A stretch of DNA of 64,000 nucleotides, taken from contig JAJFFF010000033.1 in the NCBI GenBank assembly GCA_021776785.1, positions 124,001 to 188,000 of the forward strand, written 5' to 3'. The notes under the pieces are model-generated. The model searched no databases and was not told the DNA's origin. It saw nothing but the letters and a program-made list of their open reading frames with translations. Made by a program: the position numbers and the translations under genes. Positions 1-9,865 of this stretch are shown here, piece by piece. The first letter of the stretch is position 1. The number at the start of each line of letters is the position of its first letter. The DNA is from Planctomycetota bacterium. GTDB lineage: Bacteria; Planctomycetota; PLA2.

Positions 1-108
1 TTAGACGGTCGCTACACGGTGTTCGCCCAAGTCATCGAAGGACTAGCCGTCATCGACAAGATCCGCGTCGGCGACACGATCACAAAAGCGACGTTGCTCG
101 AGCCCTAA
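1..108 (+). CDS. Cyclophilin-type peptidyl-prolyl isomerase, C-terminal fragment
   Basis: Only the last 35 codons are present; the gene enters from the left edge and ends with TAA. The residues YTVFAQVIEG and VIDKI match the C-terminal strand and helix of cyclophilins, where the motif FG/AxVxxGxxVVDxI is typical. Cyclophilins catalyse cis-trans isomerisation of X-Pro bonds and are often exported in Gram-negative bacteria, but the N-terminus that would show a signal peptide lies outside the window. It converges with the minus-strand rpoZ. The family call rests on this short tail only. Confidence 0.75.
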   Translation, partial: LDGRYTVFAQVIEGLAVIDKIRVGDTITKATLLEP

Positions 109-211
109 CGCGCACGCCGCAAGACGATCGCGCGCGCAGCTTTTGCCGCTGGGTTGCGGTCGGGTTGCCGCTGGGGCCTGCCGAAGCGTGTGCCGTGGGG
201 CTTAGGTGGCC

Positions 212-454
212 TTACAGCTCGACGGAGAAGATGTCTTCCGGCGCCTGCGGACTGGAGCTATCGACATCGTGCTCAAGGGACAGGCGGTTGGCCAACAGCT
301 CTTCGAGCGCGATATCGATCGGTCGGATCATGTTGGTCTCGACCATCGGACGCGAACCTTGCACCAATTCGCGTACGCGCTTTTGCAGAATCGTCGTCAT
401 GGCGAACGGGCCGCCAAAGCGCTCTTGTGCTTCTTGGATCTTGCGGAAGTCCAT
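212..454 (-). CDS. rpoZ: DNA-directed RNA polymerase omega subunit, RpoK/Rpb6-like form
   Basis: An 80-residue protein starting at ATG. The core FGGPFAMTTILQKRVRELV followed by IDIALEELL matches the omega/Rpb6 helix pattern, in which the segment after F(K/A)xTTLxQKR packs on the beta-prime C-terminus. It resembles the short omega annotated in planctomycetes more than the Escherichia coli RpoZ, and it lacks the usual N-terminal ARVTVED-type start. The acidic tail (DVDSSSPQAPEDIF) has no assigned role. It is the last gene of the dppD-dppF-murJ-rpoZ strand run. The call comes from recalled family sequences, so it is good but not certain. Confidence 0.65.
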   Translation of the reverse strand: MDFRKIQEAQERFGGPFAMTTILQKRVRELVQGSRPMVETNMIRPIDIALEELLANRLSLEHDVDSSSPQAPEDIFSVEL

Positions 455-783
455 CTCGTTCTCGTTCTCGCTGGGGAGGGGCTCGGTCGCCAGAATCCCA
501 CCCCGAAAAATCTATCGAGCTGCCGGAGGCGGCTTCGCGGGCACAACGGACCACGACTCCGGAACCCATCAGACTACGCCTCTCAAGCCGCGGAGTCTAG
601 AAGCGGCTCCGCCCGGGAACCGGGCTTTTCCGGGCGCCGAGCCGCTGCTCATCGTCGCGCGGTCAGGCCGTCTTGCCCACCAGACGGGCGCCGGCACGCC
701 TTGCGCAGCGACTTTTTGCGCCCCGCGGGCCACCGCGCCCCATGGGAAACGGCCCCCAATCAATCGTCTCGGTTTCGGCCACT
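455..783. other. Gene-free stretch between murJ and rpoZ
   Basis: I see no convincing coding frame in these 329 bases. The long overlapping frames on both strands have unnatural Arg/Gly/Pro-rich composition. A 26-codon minus-strand frame beginning at an ATG near position 742 is possible but has no recognisable content. The stretch holds one strong hairpin, listed separately. It may be the murJ 3' untranslated region together with the rpoZ leader. Confidence 0.5.
602..646 (-). terminator. Large GC-rich hairpin downstream of murJ
   Basis: The arms AGCGGCTC (602-609) and GAGCCGCT (639-646) pair perfectly. Inside them CGCCCGG (610-616) pairs with CCGGGCG (630-636), with two unpaired bases between the blocks. 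This gives about 15 bp of stem around a 13-base loop. No T-run follows on either strand, so it is not a classical intrinsic terminator. A murJ transcript end or an RNA-stability structure is the likeliest role. Confidence 0.4.
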
Positions 784-2430
784 TTACCGACGCGCCCCGC
801 CTCGACGGCGCCGGAAGAGGTCCGCTATGGCTTTGATCTCCGGGCATCGAAGCCAGGTTGCAGCCCCGAAATACACCGCCGCGCCCGCGCCGACCGGGAG
901 CAACGCCCGGGCGGCCCGCGCCGCCACCGACGCGCTGTCGGGGCACAGGCGGGCCGCGCCCCACGCCGCCGCACCGCAGAGTCCGCTGGCCAACGCGATC
1001 TTGGCCAGGCGGCCCCCGGTTCGCGCAGACATCGATCCAAAGTCTTTCTTGGCCACCGCCAATAAGACCGCTAGGTTCGCCGCTTGGCCGGCCCCGATCG
1101 CGAGGGCTAGTCCGCGATGGCGCAGCGTCGGCTCCAAACTGAACGCCACGACCAGGTTCGCCGCGACCGCCGTCAGCGATGCGTAAAGCGGAATGCGCAC
1201 GCGCCCTTGCGCATAAAAACCCGGCGCCGCGACCTTCACGGCCGAGTAGAAGACGACGGCGGGCGCGTAGTATCGAATCGTGGTGCCGATCGCTCTGGAT
1301 TGGTCCGCATCGAGGCGCCCCCACTCAAACAGAAGACGCGCGAGTGGCTCCCCGAGCGCCCACAGCCCCGCCGCGGCAGGTGCGGCGAGCGCGGTGCAAA
1401 CGAGCAACGACTCGCGTAGCGTGTTTCCCAACTCCTGGCGCTGTCCGCGCGCGGCCAGCTTGGATGCTTGCGCGAGAAACGCGGTTCCGACGGCGACGCC
1501 CACGAGCCCCACCGGAAGATGCACGAGCCGAAACGCGTAGTAGAGATTGGAGTCTCCCCCCTCGACGCGCGTGGCCAACTTCGTGTTGATCAGGATGCAT
1601 ATGTGCGCGGCGGCCATGCCCCCGACCACCGGTCCCATCCGCCTTACGATCTCGCGGACCGATCCTTCGGCCAATCGCCAATCCGGTTGCCAACGCGGCC
1701 GCCAACCGGCCCGGCGCAACGCGGGGATCTGGGCCGCGCACTGCACAAACCCGCCCGCCAACAACAAGACGGCCCACGGGACCGCGGCCTCCGCATCCGC
1801 CCACCCGATGGTGAGCAAGAGGACGCCGCCGCCCACGAGCAAAACGTTTTGCAGCGCCGGAACCAGCGCCGGCACGAAAAAGCGCCCCCATACATTGAGC
1901 GCGCCCATCGCCGCCACGGCCAGCGAAATGAACAAAAGAAACGGCGCGAGCAGCCGCACCAGCAACACCGTGAGGTCGAAGTAACCGCTGTCGTGCACAA
2001 ATCGATACGAAGCGATCCACTCCACCAGCGTCGGCGCGCCGACGATGAGAAGCACAACGACAAACCCGACGTACACCGTCAACGTGGACCACACGCGATT
2101 AAACAGCTGCCACGCCGCGTCATCGCCTTCGCGTTCGCGGACGGCCGCCAGCGTCGGAACGAACGCGCCCGAAAACGCACCCTCGGCAAAGAGGTCGCGC
2201 AATAGATTCGGAATCTTGAACGCTACGTTGAGCGCGTCCGACAGCGAGCGTGCGCCCACCAACGCGGCGCGCACCGCGTCCCGCACCAATCCAAACACCC
2301 GCGATACCATCGTGGCCGCGGCCACGACGCCCGCAGTCCGCGACACCGCACTCCGGGCGCTCCCGGCGGACTCGCTCGATTCGAGCGAACCGTTCGGATC
2401 CTCAGCGGAACGGGATGTTTCTTTCGTCAT
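784..2430 (-). CDS. murJ: Lipid II flippase MurJ
   Basis: A 548-residue polytopic membrane protein of the MviN/MurJ family, which flips undecaprenyl-linked peptidoglycan precursors across the inner membrane. The N-terminal signature is visible: VVAAATMVSRVFGLVRDAV near residues 35-53, then FKIPNLLRDLFAEGAFSGAFVP, the classic MurJ loop after helix 2. About fourteen hydrophobic segments follow. Length is close to the usual 510-550. The 40-residue N-terminus is Ser/Glu/Ala-rich and cytoplasmic. It starts 125 bp after the ABC ATPase gene on the same strand. Its presence argues that this lineage makes peptidoglycan. Confidence 0.93.
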   Translation of the reverse strand: MTKETSRSAEDPNGSLESSESAGSARSAVSRTAGVVAAATMVSRVFGLVRDAVRAALVGARSLSDALNVAFKIPNLLRDLFAEGAFSGAFVPTLAAVREREGDDAAWQLFNRVWSTLTVYVGFVVVLLIVGAPTLVEWIASYRFVHDSGYFDLTVLLVRLLAPFLLFISLAVAAMGALNVWGRFFVPALVPALQNVLLVGGGVLLLTIGWADAEAAVPWAVLLLAGGFVQCAAQIPALRRAGWRPRWQPDWRLAEGSVREIVRRMGPVVGGMAAAHICILINTKLATRVEGGDSNLYYAFRLVHLPVGLVGVAVGTAFLAQASKLAARGQRQELGNTLRESLLVCTALAAPAAAGLWALGEPLARLLFEWGRLDADQSRAIGTTIRYYAPAVVFYSAVKVAAPGFYAQGRVRIPLYASLTAVAANLVVAFSLEPTLRHRGLALAIGAGQAANLAVLLAVAKKDFGSMSARTGGRLAKIALASGLCGAAAWGAARLCPDSASVAARAARALLPVGAGAAVYFGAATWLRCPEIKAIADLFRRRRGGARR

Positions 2431-2555
2431 GGGCGCGAGTTCAAGCGTCGCCGCGGAGGGGCCGCGCGCGACGCGACGTTAGGTTCGCATAGGGGTACCG
2501 CGTTCGTGGGTCGAGAAGCCCGCGTGCGCCCGCGCGCCCGGCGGGCCGACGCGAA

Positions 2556-3590
2556 TCAGGAAGCCGCGCCGGATTCCTGGATCGCGGGCGTCGTTGCGGA
2601 ATCGGGGAAGTCGCGGGCCGCCACGTGGCAGCGGAACGTGTGGCCGCCTCCGGCATCCGTCGTCCCCGGCGCGACCTGTTTGCAAATGTCTTCGGCAAAC
2701 GCGCAGCGCGGGTGGAAGTGACAGCCCGAAGGCGGGTTGATCGGCGTCGGCACATCGCCTTCCAGCACGATCCGGTTGCGCTCACGCGTGGGATCGGCAA
2801 CCGGCACCGCCGACAGCAGCGCCTGCGTGTAAGGATGCAACGGCTTCGCGAACAGGTCGTCCGCCGTCGCCGTCTCCACAATCTCGCCCAGATACATCAC
2901 CGCGATGCGGTCGCTGATGTGACGCACCACCGAGAGGTCGTGCGCAATAAACAGGTACGCCAGCCCGAACTCCTCGCGCAAGTCCATGAGCAGGTTGATG
3001 ACCTGCGCCTGGACCGACACGTCGAGCGCGGACACCGCTTCGTCGCACACAATAAACTCAGGATTGAGCGCCAACGCGCGCGCGATGCCGATGCGCTGGC
3101 GCTGGCCACCGCTGAACTCGTGCGGGTAGCGATTCACGTAGCGCGACGACAAACCCGTGCGCTCCAACAACTGCTTTACGCGCTGCTCGCGTTCCCGCCC
3201 CTTCGCGATGCCGTGAATCGTCAACGCTTCGCCGACGATATCCAACACCGTCATGCGCGGGTTCAAGCTCGAATACGGGTCCTGGAAGATGATCTGCATC
3301 TTCCGGCGCATCTGGCGCATGTCGGGCCCGTTCAGGCCGAGCACGTCCTGACCGCCAAACGTCACCTTGCCCGCCGTCGGTTCAATCAACCGAAGCAGCG
3401 AACGACCCACGGTCGTCTTCCCGCAACCGGACTCGCCCACCAATCCAAGCGTCTCGCTCTGGTTGACGTGAAAACTCACGTCATCGACCGCTTTGACCTG
3501 ACCGACAACGCGGCTCAAGATGCCTTTCCGAATCGGAAAGTACTTCTTTAGGTGCTCAACCTGGAGCAGGGGTCCTTTTTGGTCGCTCAA
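2556..3590 (-). CDS. dppF: Oligopeptide/dipeptide ABC transporter ATPase, DppF/OppF type
   Basis: ATP-binding subunit of a peptide or nickel-type importer. It has Walker [14 protein letters not shown]-loop ([11 protein letters not shown]), ABC signature [15 protein letters not shown], Walker [13 protein letters not shown] and H-loop AHDLSVV. After the ATPase core comes the oligopeptide-transporter C-terminal extension with [14 protein letters not shown], which in this family has cysteines and can bind an iron-sulfur cluster. I place the start at TTG 3590, which overlaps the upstream stop as TTGA and suggests coupled translation. A start at 3641 would add 17 residues. No permease or substrate-binding protein is nearby. 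Confidence 0.9.
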   Translation of the reverse strand: MSDQKGPLLQVEHLKKYFPIRKGILSRVVGQVKAVDDVSFHVNQSETLGLVGESGCGKTTVGRSLLRLIEPTAGKVTFGGQDVLGLNGPDMRQMRRKMQIIFQDPYSSLNPRMTVLDIVGEALTIHGIAKGREREQRVKQLLERTGLSSRYVNRYPHEFSGGQRQRIGIARALALNPEFIVCDEAVSALDVSVQAQVINLLMDLREEFGLAYLFIAHDLSVVRHISDRIAVMYLGEIVETATADDLFAKPLHPYTQALLSAVPVADPTRERNRIVLEGDVPTPINPPSGCHFHPRCAFAEDICKQVAPGTTDAGGGHTFRCHVAARDFPDSATTPAIQESGAAS

Positions 3591-4633
3591 GAGATCTTGT
3601 CCGGGTCGTACATCGGGCCGTCCGGCTCCGTCAACCAACACGCAGAAAAGTGATCGGGTTCGATCTCACGCAACGGCGGCTCGTTGTCGATGCAGTGCTC
3701 CTGCGCAAAGGCGCAGCGGTTATGGAACTTGCAACCGATCGGAAATTCCAGCGGGTTGGGCACCGAGCCCTCGATGGTTTCCAGGCGCGTTCGCACACCC
3801 GTCAGCGACGGAATCGACCGAAACAGCCCCTGTGTATAGGGGTGCCGCGGACGCCCAAACAGGCTCCTAACCGGCGCCCGCTCGACAATTTTCGATGCGT
3901 ACATGACGACCACGCGATGGGCGGTTTCGGCGATCACGCCCAGGTCGTGCGTGATCATCAAAACGGCCATCCCCAAGTCCTCCTGCAGTTGCCGCATAAG
4001 GTCGAGAATCTGCGCTTGAATGGTCACGTCGAGCGCGGTCGTCGGCTCATCGGCGATCAGCAGCTTCGGGTTGCACGAAAGCGCCATCGCAATCATCACA
4101 CGTTGCCGCATACCGCCCGACAGCTGGTGCGGATACTCATCGACGCGCTGACGCGGCGACGGGATGCCGACCTTGTCCAGCATTTCGATGGCCCGCTCGC
4201 GCGAGTCCCGCGGGCTCAACTCGAGATGCAGTTGCACCGCCTCCTCGATTTGGTTGCCGACCGTGAAGACGGGGTTGAGCGACGTCATCGGCTCCTGAAA
4301 GATCATGCCGATCTTGCCGCCGCGAATCTGCCGCATCCGCTTCTCTTCGACCTGGACGAGATCCTCGCCGTCGAAGACCACTTGGCCGCCCGCGATCTCG
4401 CCGGGAGGCATCGGAATGAGTCGCATCACGCTCAAGGCAGTGACCGACTTACCGCAACCGCTCTCGCCGACAACGCCTACGGTTTCGCCGGGGTAGGCGT
4501 CGTAGCTGACGTCGTTGACAGACTTCACAACACCTTCGTCCGTATGGAAAAAGGTCTGGAGTCCGCGGATATCCAGCAGCGGCGACCCGGAACGGTCGAT
4601 GGAATCGCCTCCGTTGTGCGCGGGGTCCGACAT
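3587..4633 (-). CDS. dppD: Oligopeptide/dipeptide ABC transporter ATPase, DppD/OppD type
   Basis: A 348-residue ATPase, partner of the gene that follows it. Walker A is [13 protein letters not shown], the signature is [15 protein letters not shown], Walker B is [12 protein letters not shown] and the H-loop is THDLGVI. The C-terminal [14 protein letters not shown] is the oligopeptide-transporter extension. Such ATPases form DppD-DppF heterodimers that drive uptake of peptides. It begins at ATG 4633, back-to-back with the divergent hydrolase gene, so the promoter must lie in or near the hydrolase start region. Permease genes are missing here, so the substrate cannot be guessed. Confidence 0.9.
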   Translation of the reverse strand: MSDPAHNGGDSIDRSGSPLLDIRGLQTFFHTDEGVVKSVNDVSYDAYPGETVGVVGESGCGKSVTALSVMRLIPMPPGEIAGGQVVFDGEDLVQVEEKRMRQIRGGKIGMIFQEPMTSLNPVFTVGNQIEEAVQLHLELSPRDSRERAIEMLDKVGIPSPRQRVDEYPHQLSGGMRQRVMIAMALSCNPKLLIADEPTTALDVTIQAQILDLMRQLQEDLGMAVLMITHDLGVIAETAHRVVVMYASKIVERAPVRSLFGRPRHPYTQGLFRSIPSLTGVRTRLETIEGSVPNPLEFPIGCKFHNRCAFAQEHCIDNEPPLREIEPDHFSACWLTEPDGPMYDPDKIS

Positions 4634-4677
4634 GCGTGGCGAAGTCTAGGTGCGGCCGGTCCCCACGGTCAAGTAGA

Positions 4678-5421
4678 ATGCCGCGCGTGCCCGATTCGGG
4701 ATCCCGGGTGACGGCGCTGGGTGTGGCAGGCGCGCCGGCTCCGCAACGACTCACCACTAGCTTTCGCCTAGGCAAACGGACCGTCCTGGATACGGGGGCG
4801 GCCGCGCATGGCCTTACGGTCCCCGAACGCGCCCAGCTCGACACCATCCTGCTGAGCCACGCGCACTTAGACCACACGCTCGGCATCCCGTTTCTGCTGG
4901 CGGAGGCGGAGTTCACGATCTACGGCGCCGCCGAGGCGCTGGATGCCGTCCGCGAGAACCTTCTGGACGGTCGCACGTGGCCGAACCTGGAAGCGCGGGC
5001 CGTCTGGAATGTCGTGGCGCCGGGGGACTCGTTTGCGGTCCACGAATTCGACATCGAGGTGGGACCCGCCGACCACACCGTGCCCTGCCTGAGCTACGCC
5101 ATCGGGCACGGCGACCACAAACTCGTCGTCATTGGCGACACGCGGTACTCCGACAAAGTGGTCGCCTGGGCGGCCGCGCAAAAACCCGATGCCTGCGTCG
5201 TCGAGGTGTCTTACCCCGACGCGATGCGCGACATCTCGCAGCTCTACGGGCACCAGTCGCCCTCCCACCTCCGCGGATGGCGCGAAGCCCTGGGCGCCGA
5301 GTGCCATTTGTACGTCACCCACATCAAGCCCAAGCACGAAGTCGCCGTCCGTGCAGAATGTGTGGCGCAGGGCGATCCACATCTCGTCCTGCTCCAGGAC
5401 GGCGATGAACTTACCTACTGA
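4678..5421 (+). CDS. MBL-fold metal-dependent hydrolase, cAMP-phosphodiesterase-like
   Basis: Metallo-beta-lactamase-fold protein of about 247 residues. The metal motif HAHLDH is intact in LLSHAHLDHTLGIPFL, and further ligands are likely in the strand ending IGDTRYSD and near THIKP. The HxHxDHxxGIP pattern and the length resemble class II cyclic-nucleotide phosphodiesterases and related hydrolases, but the substrate is unknown. I chose ATG 4678. GTG 4708, just before the TALGVAGAPAPQRLTTS strand, would fit the family start equally well. It overlaps selB by 17 bp, so it is probably co-transcribed with the selenocysteine genes. A role in that pathway is not established. Confidence 0.7.
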   Translation: MPRVPDSGSRVTALGVAGAPAPQRLTTSFRLGKRTVLDTGAAAHGLTVPERAQLDTILLSHAHLDHTLGIPFLLAEAEFTIYGAAEALDAVRENLLDGRTWPNLEARAVWNVVAPGDSFAVHEFDIEVGPADHTVPCLSYAIGHGDHKLVVIGDTRYSDKVVAWAAAQKPDACVVEVSYPDAMRDISQLYGHQSPSHLRGWREALGAECHLYVTHIKPKHEVAVRAECVAQGDPHLVLLQDGDELTY

Positions 5422-7402
5422 CTCCGAACCCACCCCCGAACGCACTCCGACGGAGCGCGGGAGCGCCGCACTCACGACGCCGATCACGATCGGAACCGCG
5501 GGGCACATCGATCACGGCAAAACACTGCTTGTCGAGCAGCTGACAGGCATGCGCGCGGATCGCCCCTACGAACGCGAACGCGGCATGACGATCGACATCG
5601 GCTACGCCGAGTTCCGCGACGGGGACCGGCGCATCGGGTTTGTCGACCTACCCGGGCACGAACGATTCATCCGCAACATGGTGGCCGGGGCCAGCGGGAT
5701 CGATCTTGCCCTGCTCGTCGTCGCGGCCGACGACGGCGTCATGCCGCAAACGCGGGAGCACGTCGAGATCTTAGAACTCTTGGGCGTCCGCCGTGGCGTG
5801 GCCGTGCTCAACAAGATTGATGCCGTGGACGACGAGATGCGCGAGCTCGCCTTTGAGGAGCTCCGCGAGTACCTCGCCGAAACCACGCTGCATGACATGC
5901 CGGTCGTCGCTTGCTCGGCCATGACGGGCGAGGGAATCGATGCGCTGCGCACCGCGATTCTGGACGCGGTCGCGACCGTCGCCGACACCGAAGACCCCGG
6001 TGCGTTTTTTATGGCGATCCAACGCACGTTCGCCGCCGCCGGCTTCGGCTGCATTGCGACGGGCGTTCCGGCGGCCGGACAAGTTTCGACGGGCGACGAG
6101 CTCGAACTCCTAACGTCGCGCCAAAAGGCGCGCGTCCGCGCCATTCAGATCTATCACGAACCGGCGGAGCAGGCCCGCGCAGGCCACCGCACGGCGCTAA
6201 ACATCGCCGGGATTGCGCACACCGATACCGGTCGCGGCATGGTCCTGGCCGAACCCGGTGTCTATCCGCCGTCGCGCCATATCGTCGCGCGTCTGCGGCT
6301 CTTGGGCCACGCGCGGCGCTCGATCAAACACGCCGGCGCCGTCCGCTTTCTCTCCGGCACGCTCGAAGAGATGGCTTCGGTGTTCTTGTTCGAGGGCGAC
6401 ACACTGAAGCCGGGTGAGGATGCCTTAGTCGAGATACGACTGCGCGATCCCGCGGCGGTGCGAGACGGCGCGCCGTTTATCGTGCGCACCGACAACGCGA
6501 AAGAAACGCTGGGCGGCGGCACGATTGTCCGCGCGCACGAGGGGCCCGTGGGGCGCAAAAACCGAGACGTACACAAGCGACTGCACGAGTGGGAACAAGC
6601 ACTCGCCACGCCAGAGGATCGTATTGCGGCCATGACACGCTGGGAAGCGCCCATCGCCATTCCAGCGCTGGCCCGCGCGTGTCAGCTTTCGCGGACGGCG
6701 ACCACCGCGCTTGTGGATCGGGCGTGCGCGCAGGGCGCACTGGAACGGCTCCCGGGCGGCGACATCATGCCGGGTGGAACGGTGGAGCGCGGCGTGACCG
6801 CGGTTACCGCCGCCTTAGCCGCCCTTCACAAGGAGCGTCCGCTGCTCGAAGCGCTTCCGCTGGCGGAGGTGCGTGACCGCGCTGGCATCTCGGAGGCCAT
6901 TCTCGGTGCTACGCTCGCCGCGCTGGGCGATCGAGTCGCCGTCGAAGGGCGCACGATCCGCGCCGCCAACCACAGCGTCCATGTCGATCCGGAGCTTGAG
7001 CGGATCTCGAACGCGATCCTGAATGCGATGCTCGAGGCGGGTTACGCCCCGCCCCCGGAAAACAAACTGCCCGACGCCGCCGGCCTGGAGCGCGCCGAAG
7101 TCCAACGCGCCCTCACGTTCCTGCGCGATCAGGGAGCCGTCCGGCTGGTAGCGAATGGCCTCCTGTATCCGCTCACGCGCTTGGACGAAGGCCTGCGCGC
7201 CCTGTCCCGTGTCGCGGCGGCGCGACCGGCAGGGTTTGAGCCCGTCGATGCCAAAGCAGCCCTGGGCGGGATCAGCCGCAAGTGGCTGATCCCGCTCCTG
7301 GAGTATTACGACCGCGTCGGCGCGACCGCGCGCGACGGCAACGCCCGCCGCATGACGCGCAAAGGCGAGGGGATGGCGGAAACCGGCATCGCGGGCGCGT
7401 AA
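5405..7402 (+). CDS. selB: Selenocysteine-specific elongation factor SelB
   Basis: A 665-residue translation GTPase that delivers selenocysteyl-tRNA to UGA codons bearing a SECIS hairpin. G1 is [12 protein letters not shown]3 [15 protein letters not shown] (the SelB-like DxPGHExF), and G4 NKID. Beta-barrel domains 2 and 3 follow, then C-terminal winged-helix repeats (from about residue 380) that in SelB bind the SECIS RNA. The ATG lies inside the end of the hydrolase gene, leaving a 25-residue Pro/Thr-rich leader before the GTPase core. selA follows 49 bp later. Confidence 0.95.
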   Translation: MNLPTDSEPTPERTPTERGSAALTTPITIGTAGHIDHGKTLLVEQLTGMRADRPYERERGMTIDIGYAEFRDGDRRIGFVDLPGHERFIRNMVAGASGIDLALLVVAADDGVMPQTREHVEILELLGVRRGVAVLNKIDAVDDEMRELAFEELREYLAETTLHDMPVVACSAMTGEGIDALRTAILDAVATVADTEDPGAFFMAIQRTFAAAGFGCIATGVPAAGQVSTGDELELLTSRQKARVRAIQIYHEPAEQARAGHRTALNIAGIAHTDTGRGMVLAEPGVYPPSRHIVARLRLLGHARRSIKHAGAVRFLSGTLEEMASVFLFEGDTLKPGEDALVEIRLRDPAAVRDGAPFIVRTDNAKETLGGGTIVRAHEGPVGRKNRDVHKRLHEWEQALATPEDRIAAMTRWEAPIAIPALARACQLSRTATTALVDRACAQGALERLPGGDIMPGGTVERGVTAVTAALAALHKERPLLEALPLAEVRDRAGISEAILGATLAALGDRVAVEGRTIRAANHSVHVDPELERISNAILNAMLEAGYAPPPENKLPDAAGLERAEVQRALTFLRDQGAVRLVANGLLYPLTRLDEGLRALSRVAAARPAGFEPVDAKAALGGISRKWLIPLLEYYDRVGATARDGNARRMTRKGEGMAETGIAGA

Positions 7403-7451
7403 CACTAGAGTTGGATTTAGAAATCACGGAGGCCTTTCCCCGCGCGCTACC

Positions 7452-8834
7452 ATGAACTCTCTGGACCGCACCGAGCTTTTCCGCCGTTTACCGGCGATCG
7501 ACAAACTTCAGCAGACGCCCGCCGCGCTCGCGCTCAAAAAGCGCTGGCGCGCCGACATGGTGGATGACGAGATCCGTGCGGTCGTAGCCGACGCCCGAAG
7601 TGCGATCCAAGACGACCGCGACGTGGGCTCGCTCGAACCCGAAGCGTTTGTGGCCCGCGCCGCCGCGCGCCTGGGTGCGCGCTTCCCGCAAGGTGTCGAA
7701 TACTGCATCAACGCAACCGGCGTCGTCTTGCACACCGGGCTCGGGCGCGCCGTCTTACCGCCCGCCGCCGTGGACGCGCTTGCCGAGGAGTTGCGCGGGT
7801 ACAGCGTGGTTTCGATCGATCGCGAGGAAGGCGCGCGGATTCGACGAGAGTCCGCGATCGCCGGCATCCTCAGCGCGTTGACCGGCGCCGAGCACGCCAC
7901 GGTCGTGAACAACAACGCGGCCGCGACCGTGATCACCCTGAACACCATGGCCGCGGGCAAAGAAGTCGTCATCAGTCGCGGCCAATTGGTCGAAATCGGC
8001 GGGTCGTTTCGCATGCCCGACGTGTTTCGCACGGCTGGCGTCACCCTGCGTGAGGTGGGCGCGACGAATCGCACACGACCCGCGGACTACGAAAACGCGG
8101 TCGGCGAAGACACGGGGCTGCTGCTGCGGGTGCACCCGAGCAACTACAAGATCATCGGGTTCACAAGCGAGGTGGGCATCGAGGAGTTGGTCGCGATCGG
8201 CAATCGCCACGGACTCCCGGTGCTCGACGATTTGGGCGCCGGTGCGCTTGTCGCCATGCCGCCCGAACCCGAGGTCGCTCACAGCGTTCGCGCCGGCGCG
8301 GATCTCCTGACGTGCTCGGGCGACAAGCTCATCGGCGGCCCGCAGTCCGGCATCATCTTGGGCAAGCGTGCGTGGGTGGACAAGGTCCGCACCAACCCGC
8401 TCTTTCGCGCGCTGCGCGTGGACAAGATGACGCTGACCGCACTCGAAGCGACCCTGCGTCTGTTTCTTCTACCCGGCGGACCCGGCGCAGCGCATCCGAC
8501 GTGGCACATGTTGCACCTGAGTGGCGCCGAACTCGACAAACGCGCGCGCGCGCTGAAGCGTCGCATCGCGAAGGAATGCCCCGGACTAACCGTCGACACG
8601 ATTCCCGGCTTCAGCCAAGTCGGAAGCGGATCGATGCCCGGGGAGAGCCTCCCCACGACGCTGTGCGCGCTCACGCACACGACGCAAAACGCGGCGGCGA
8701 TCGCCCGTCAACTACGCCTCGGGCGGCCGCCGGTTTACACGCGCATCATCGACGATGCCGTCTGTCTCGACCCGCGAACGATCCTTCCCACGGAAGACCG
8801 TCCGCTTCTTCATCGACTCAAGGAAATCGCATGA
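7452..8834 (+). CDS. selA: L-seryl-tRNA(Sec) selenium transferase SelA
   Basis: A 460-residue PLP-dependent enzyme that converts seryl-tRNA(Sec) to selenocysteyl-tRNA(Sec) using selenophosphate. Family marks include VEYCINATGVVLHTGLGRA in the N-terminal half, IEELVAIG then PVLDDLGAG, and the PLP-binding lysine in TCSGDKLIGGPQSG near residue 295. Length is normal (about 460). It follows selB by 49 bp and its TGA overlaps the selD ATG as ATGA, so it is the middle gene of a selB-selA-selD operon. Confidence 0.96.
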   Translation: MNSLDRTELFRRLPAIDKLQQTPAALALKKRWRADMVDDEIRAVVADARSAIQDDRDVGSLEPEAFVARAAARLGARFPQGVEYCINATGVVLHTGLGRAVLPPAAVDALAEELRGYSVVSIDREEGARIRRESAIAGILSALTGAEHATVVNNNAAATVITLNTMAAGKEVVISRGQLVEIGGSFRMPDVFRTAGVTLREVGATNRTRPADYENAVGEDTGLLLRVHPSNYKIIGFTSEVGIEELVAIGNRHGLPVLDDLGAGALVAMPPEPEVAHSVRAGADLLTCSGDKLIGGPQSGIILGKRAWVDKVRTNPLFRALRVDKMTLTALEATLRLFLLPGGPGAAHPTWHMLHLSGAELDKRARALKRRIAKECPGLTVDTIPGFSQVGSGSMPGESLPTTLCALTHTTQNAAAIARQLRLGRPPVYTRIIDDAVCLDPRTILPTEDRPLLHRLKEIA

Positions 8835-9865
8835 CCATTCGATTGACCCAGCTCTCCAGCGCCGGCGGGTGAGCAGCAAAGCTCGGCAAGGAGCAGCTCT
8901 CCCAGGTCCTGGGAAGCATCAAAATTCCGAACCATCCCTCGCTGCTGGTGGGCGTGGACACGATGGACGACGCCGGCGTCGTGGCCCTCAGCGACGACCA
9001 CGCGCTCGTGCAGACGATCGACATTTTTCCGCCGGTCGTGGACGACCCGTACTGGTTTGGACGCATCGCCGCCGCGAACTCGTTGAGCGATATCTACGCC
9101 ATGGGCGCACGCCCGGTGAGCGCCGTCAACTTCGTCGGCTACCCCATGGACAAGCTCGGTCCCGAACCGCTCTCCGCCATCTTGCGCGGCGCGTTCGATG
9201 CCATCGAAGAAGCGGACTGCGCGATGGCGGGCGGCCACTCAATCAAAGACGAAGAAGTGAAGTTCGGGCTCGCCGTGGTCGGTGTGGTGCATCCGAGCAA
9301 GATCATCACAAACGCGGGCGCGCGCGCCGGCGACGACCTTGTGCTGAGCAAGCCCGTCGGCCTCGGGTACCTGACCACGGCCCTCAAACAGGGCGCGGTC
9401 TCGGACGAACACATCGACGCCGGCCAACGCATGATGGCGCGCCTCAACAAGAACGCGGGCGAAGCGATGACGCAACACCGCGTGCACGGCGCCACCGACA
9501 TCACGGGTTTTGGATTGCTGGGACACGCCTACGAGATGGCCAAGGGCGCGGGCGTATCCATTCACATCGACGCGAAGGCCGTGCCTGTCCTCGATGCGGC
9601 GCTGCCTTACCTCGATGACAAGTTTACGTGCGGCGGATCCAAACGTAACGCCGCGTTCGCCACCGACGAGATTTCAATGCAGGACTCTGTTGACGAACGC
9701 GCGCGGCGCTTGCTCGTGGACGTGCAAACATCCGGCGGTCTCCTGATGGCCGTCGATCCGGCAGACACCGAGTCACTCCTCGCCGCGTTGCACGCCGGCG
9801 GTGACACGTACGCAGCCAAAATCGGCTCAATTCTGTCGTCGGGAGTGCCTATTCTCGTTTCGTAG
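8831..9865 (+). CDS. selD: Selenide, water dikinase SelD, itself a selenoprotein (UGA = Sec at codon 14)
   Basis: SelD makes selenophosphate from selenide and ATP. The frame opens at ATG 8831, overlapping the selA stop, and continues through an in-frame TGA at 8870-8872 into the long frame ending at 9865, giving 344 residues. The UGA sits in SSAGG-U-AAKLG, where other SelD proteins have the catalytic Cys or Sec (SGAGCGCK in E. coli). Downstream are family motifs such as LLVGVDTMDDAGV, AANSLSDIYAMGARP and GGHSIKDEE. A conventional gene finder would start at an internal ATG and lose the active site. A SECIS-like hairpin lies 33 nt after the UGA. Confidence 0.95.
8896..8917 (+). promoter_or_regulatory. 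Bacterial SECIS element of selD
   Basis: The RNA can fold as GCU, a bulged C, then UCCCAG, loop GUC, then CUGGGAAGC. This gives nine base pairs with the bulged C at 8899 and a three-base loop (8906-8908) that begins with G-U. Thirty-three nucleotides separate the UGA from the loop, inside the 16-37 nt range reported for bacterial SECIS elements, and a G lies in the first two loop positions as expected. The fold is read by eye. Confidence 0.75.

Noticed and set aside
569-1324. Long minus-strand frame overlapping the end of murJ
   Set aside because: Most of it is an alternative frame inside murJ; the composition is Arg/Gly-rich and no family is recognisable.
2625-3551. 308-codon plus-strand frame opposite the DppF-like gene
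   Set aside because: It is the mirror of a gene with intact ABC-ATPase motifs; the Arg/His/Val-rich translation is typical of an antisense frame.
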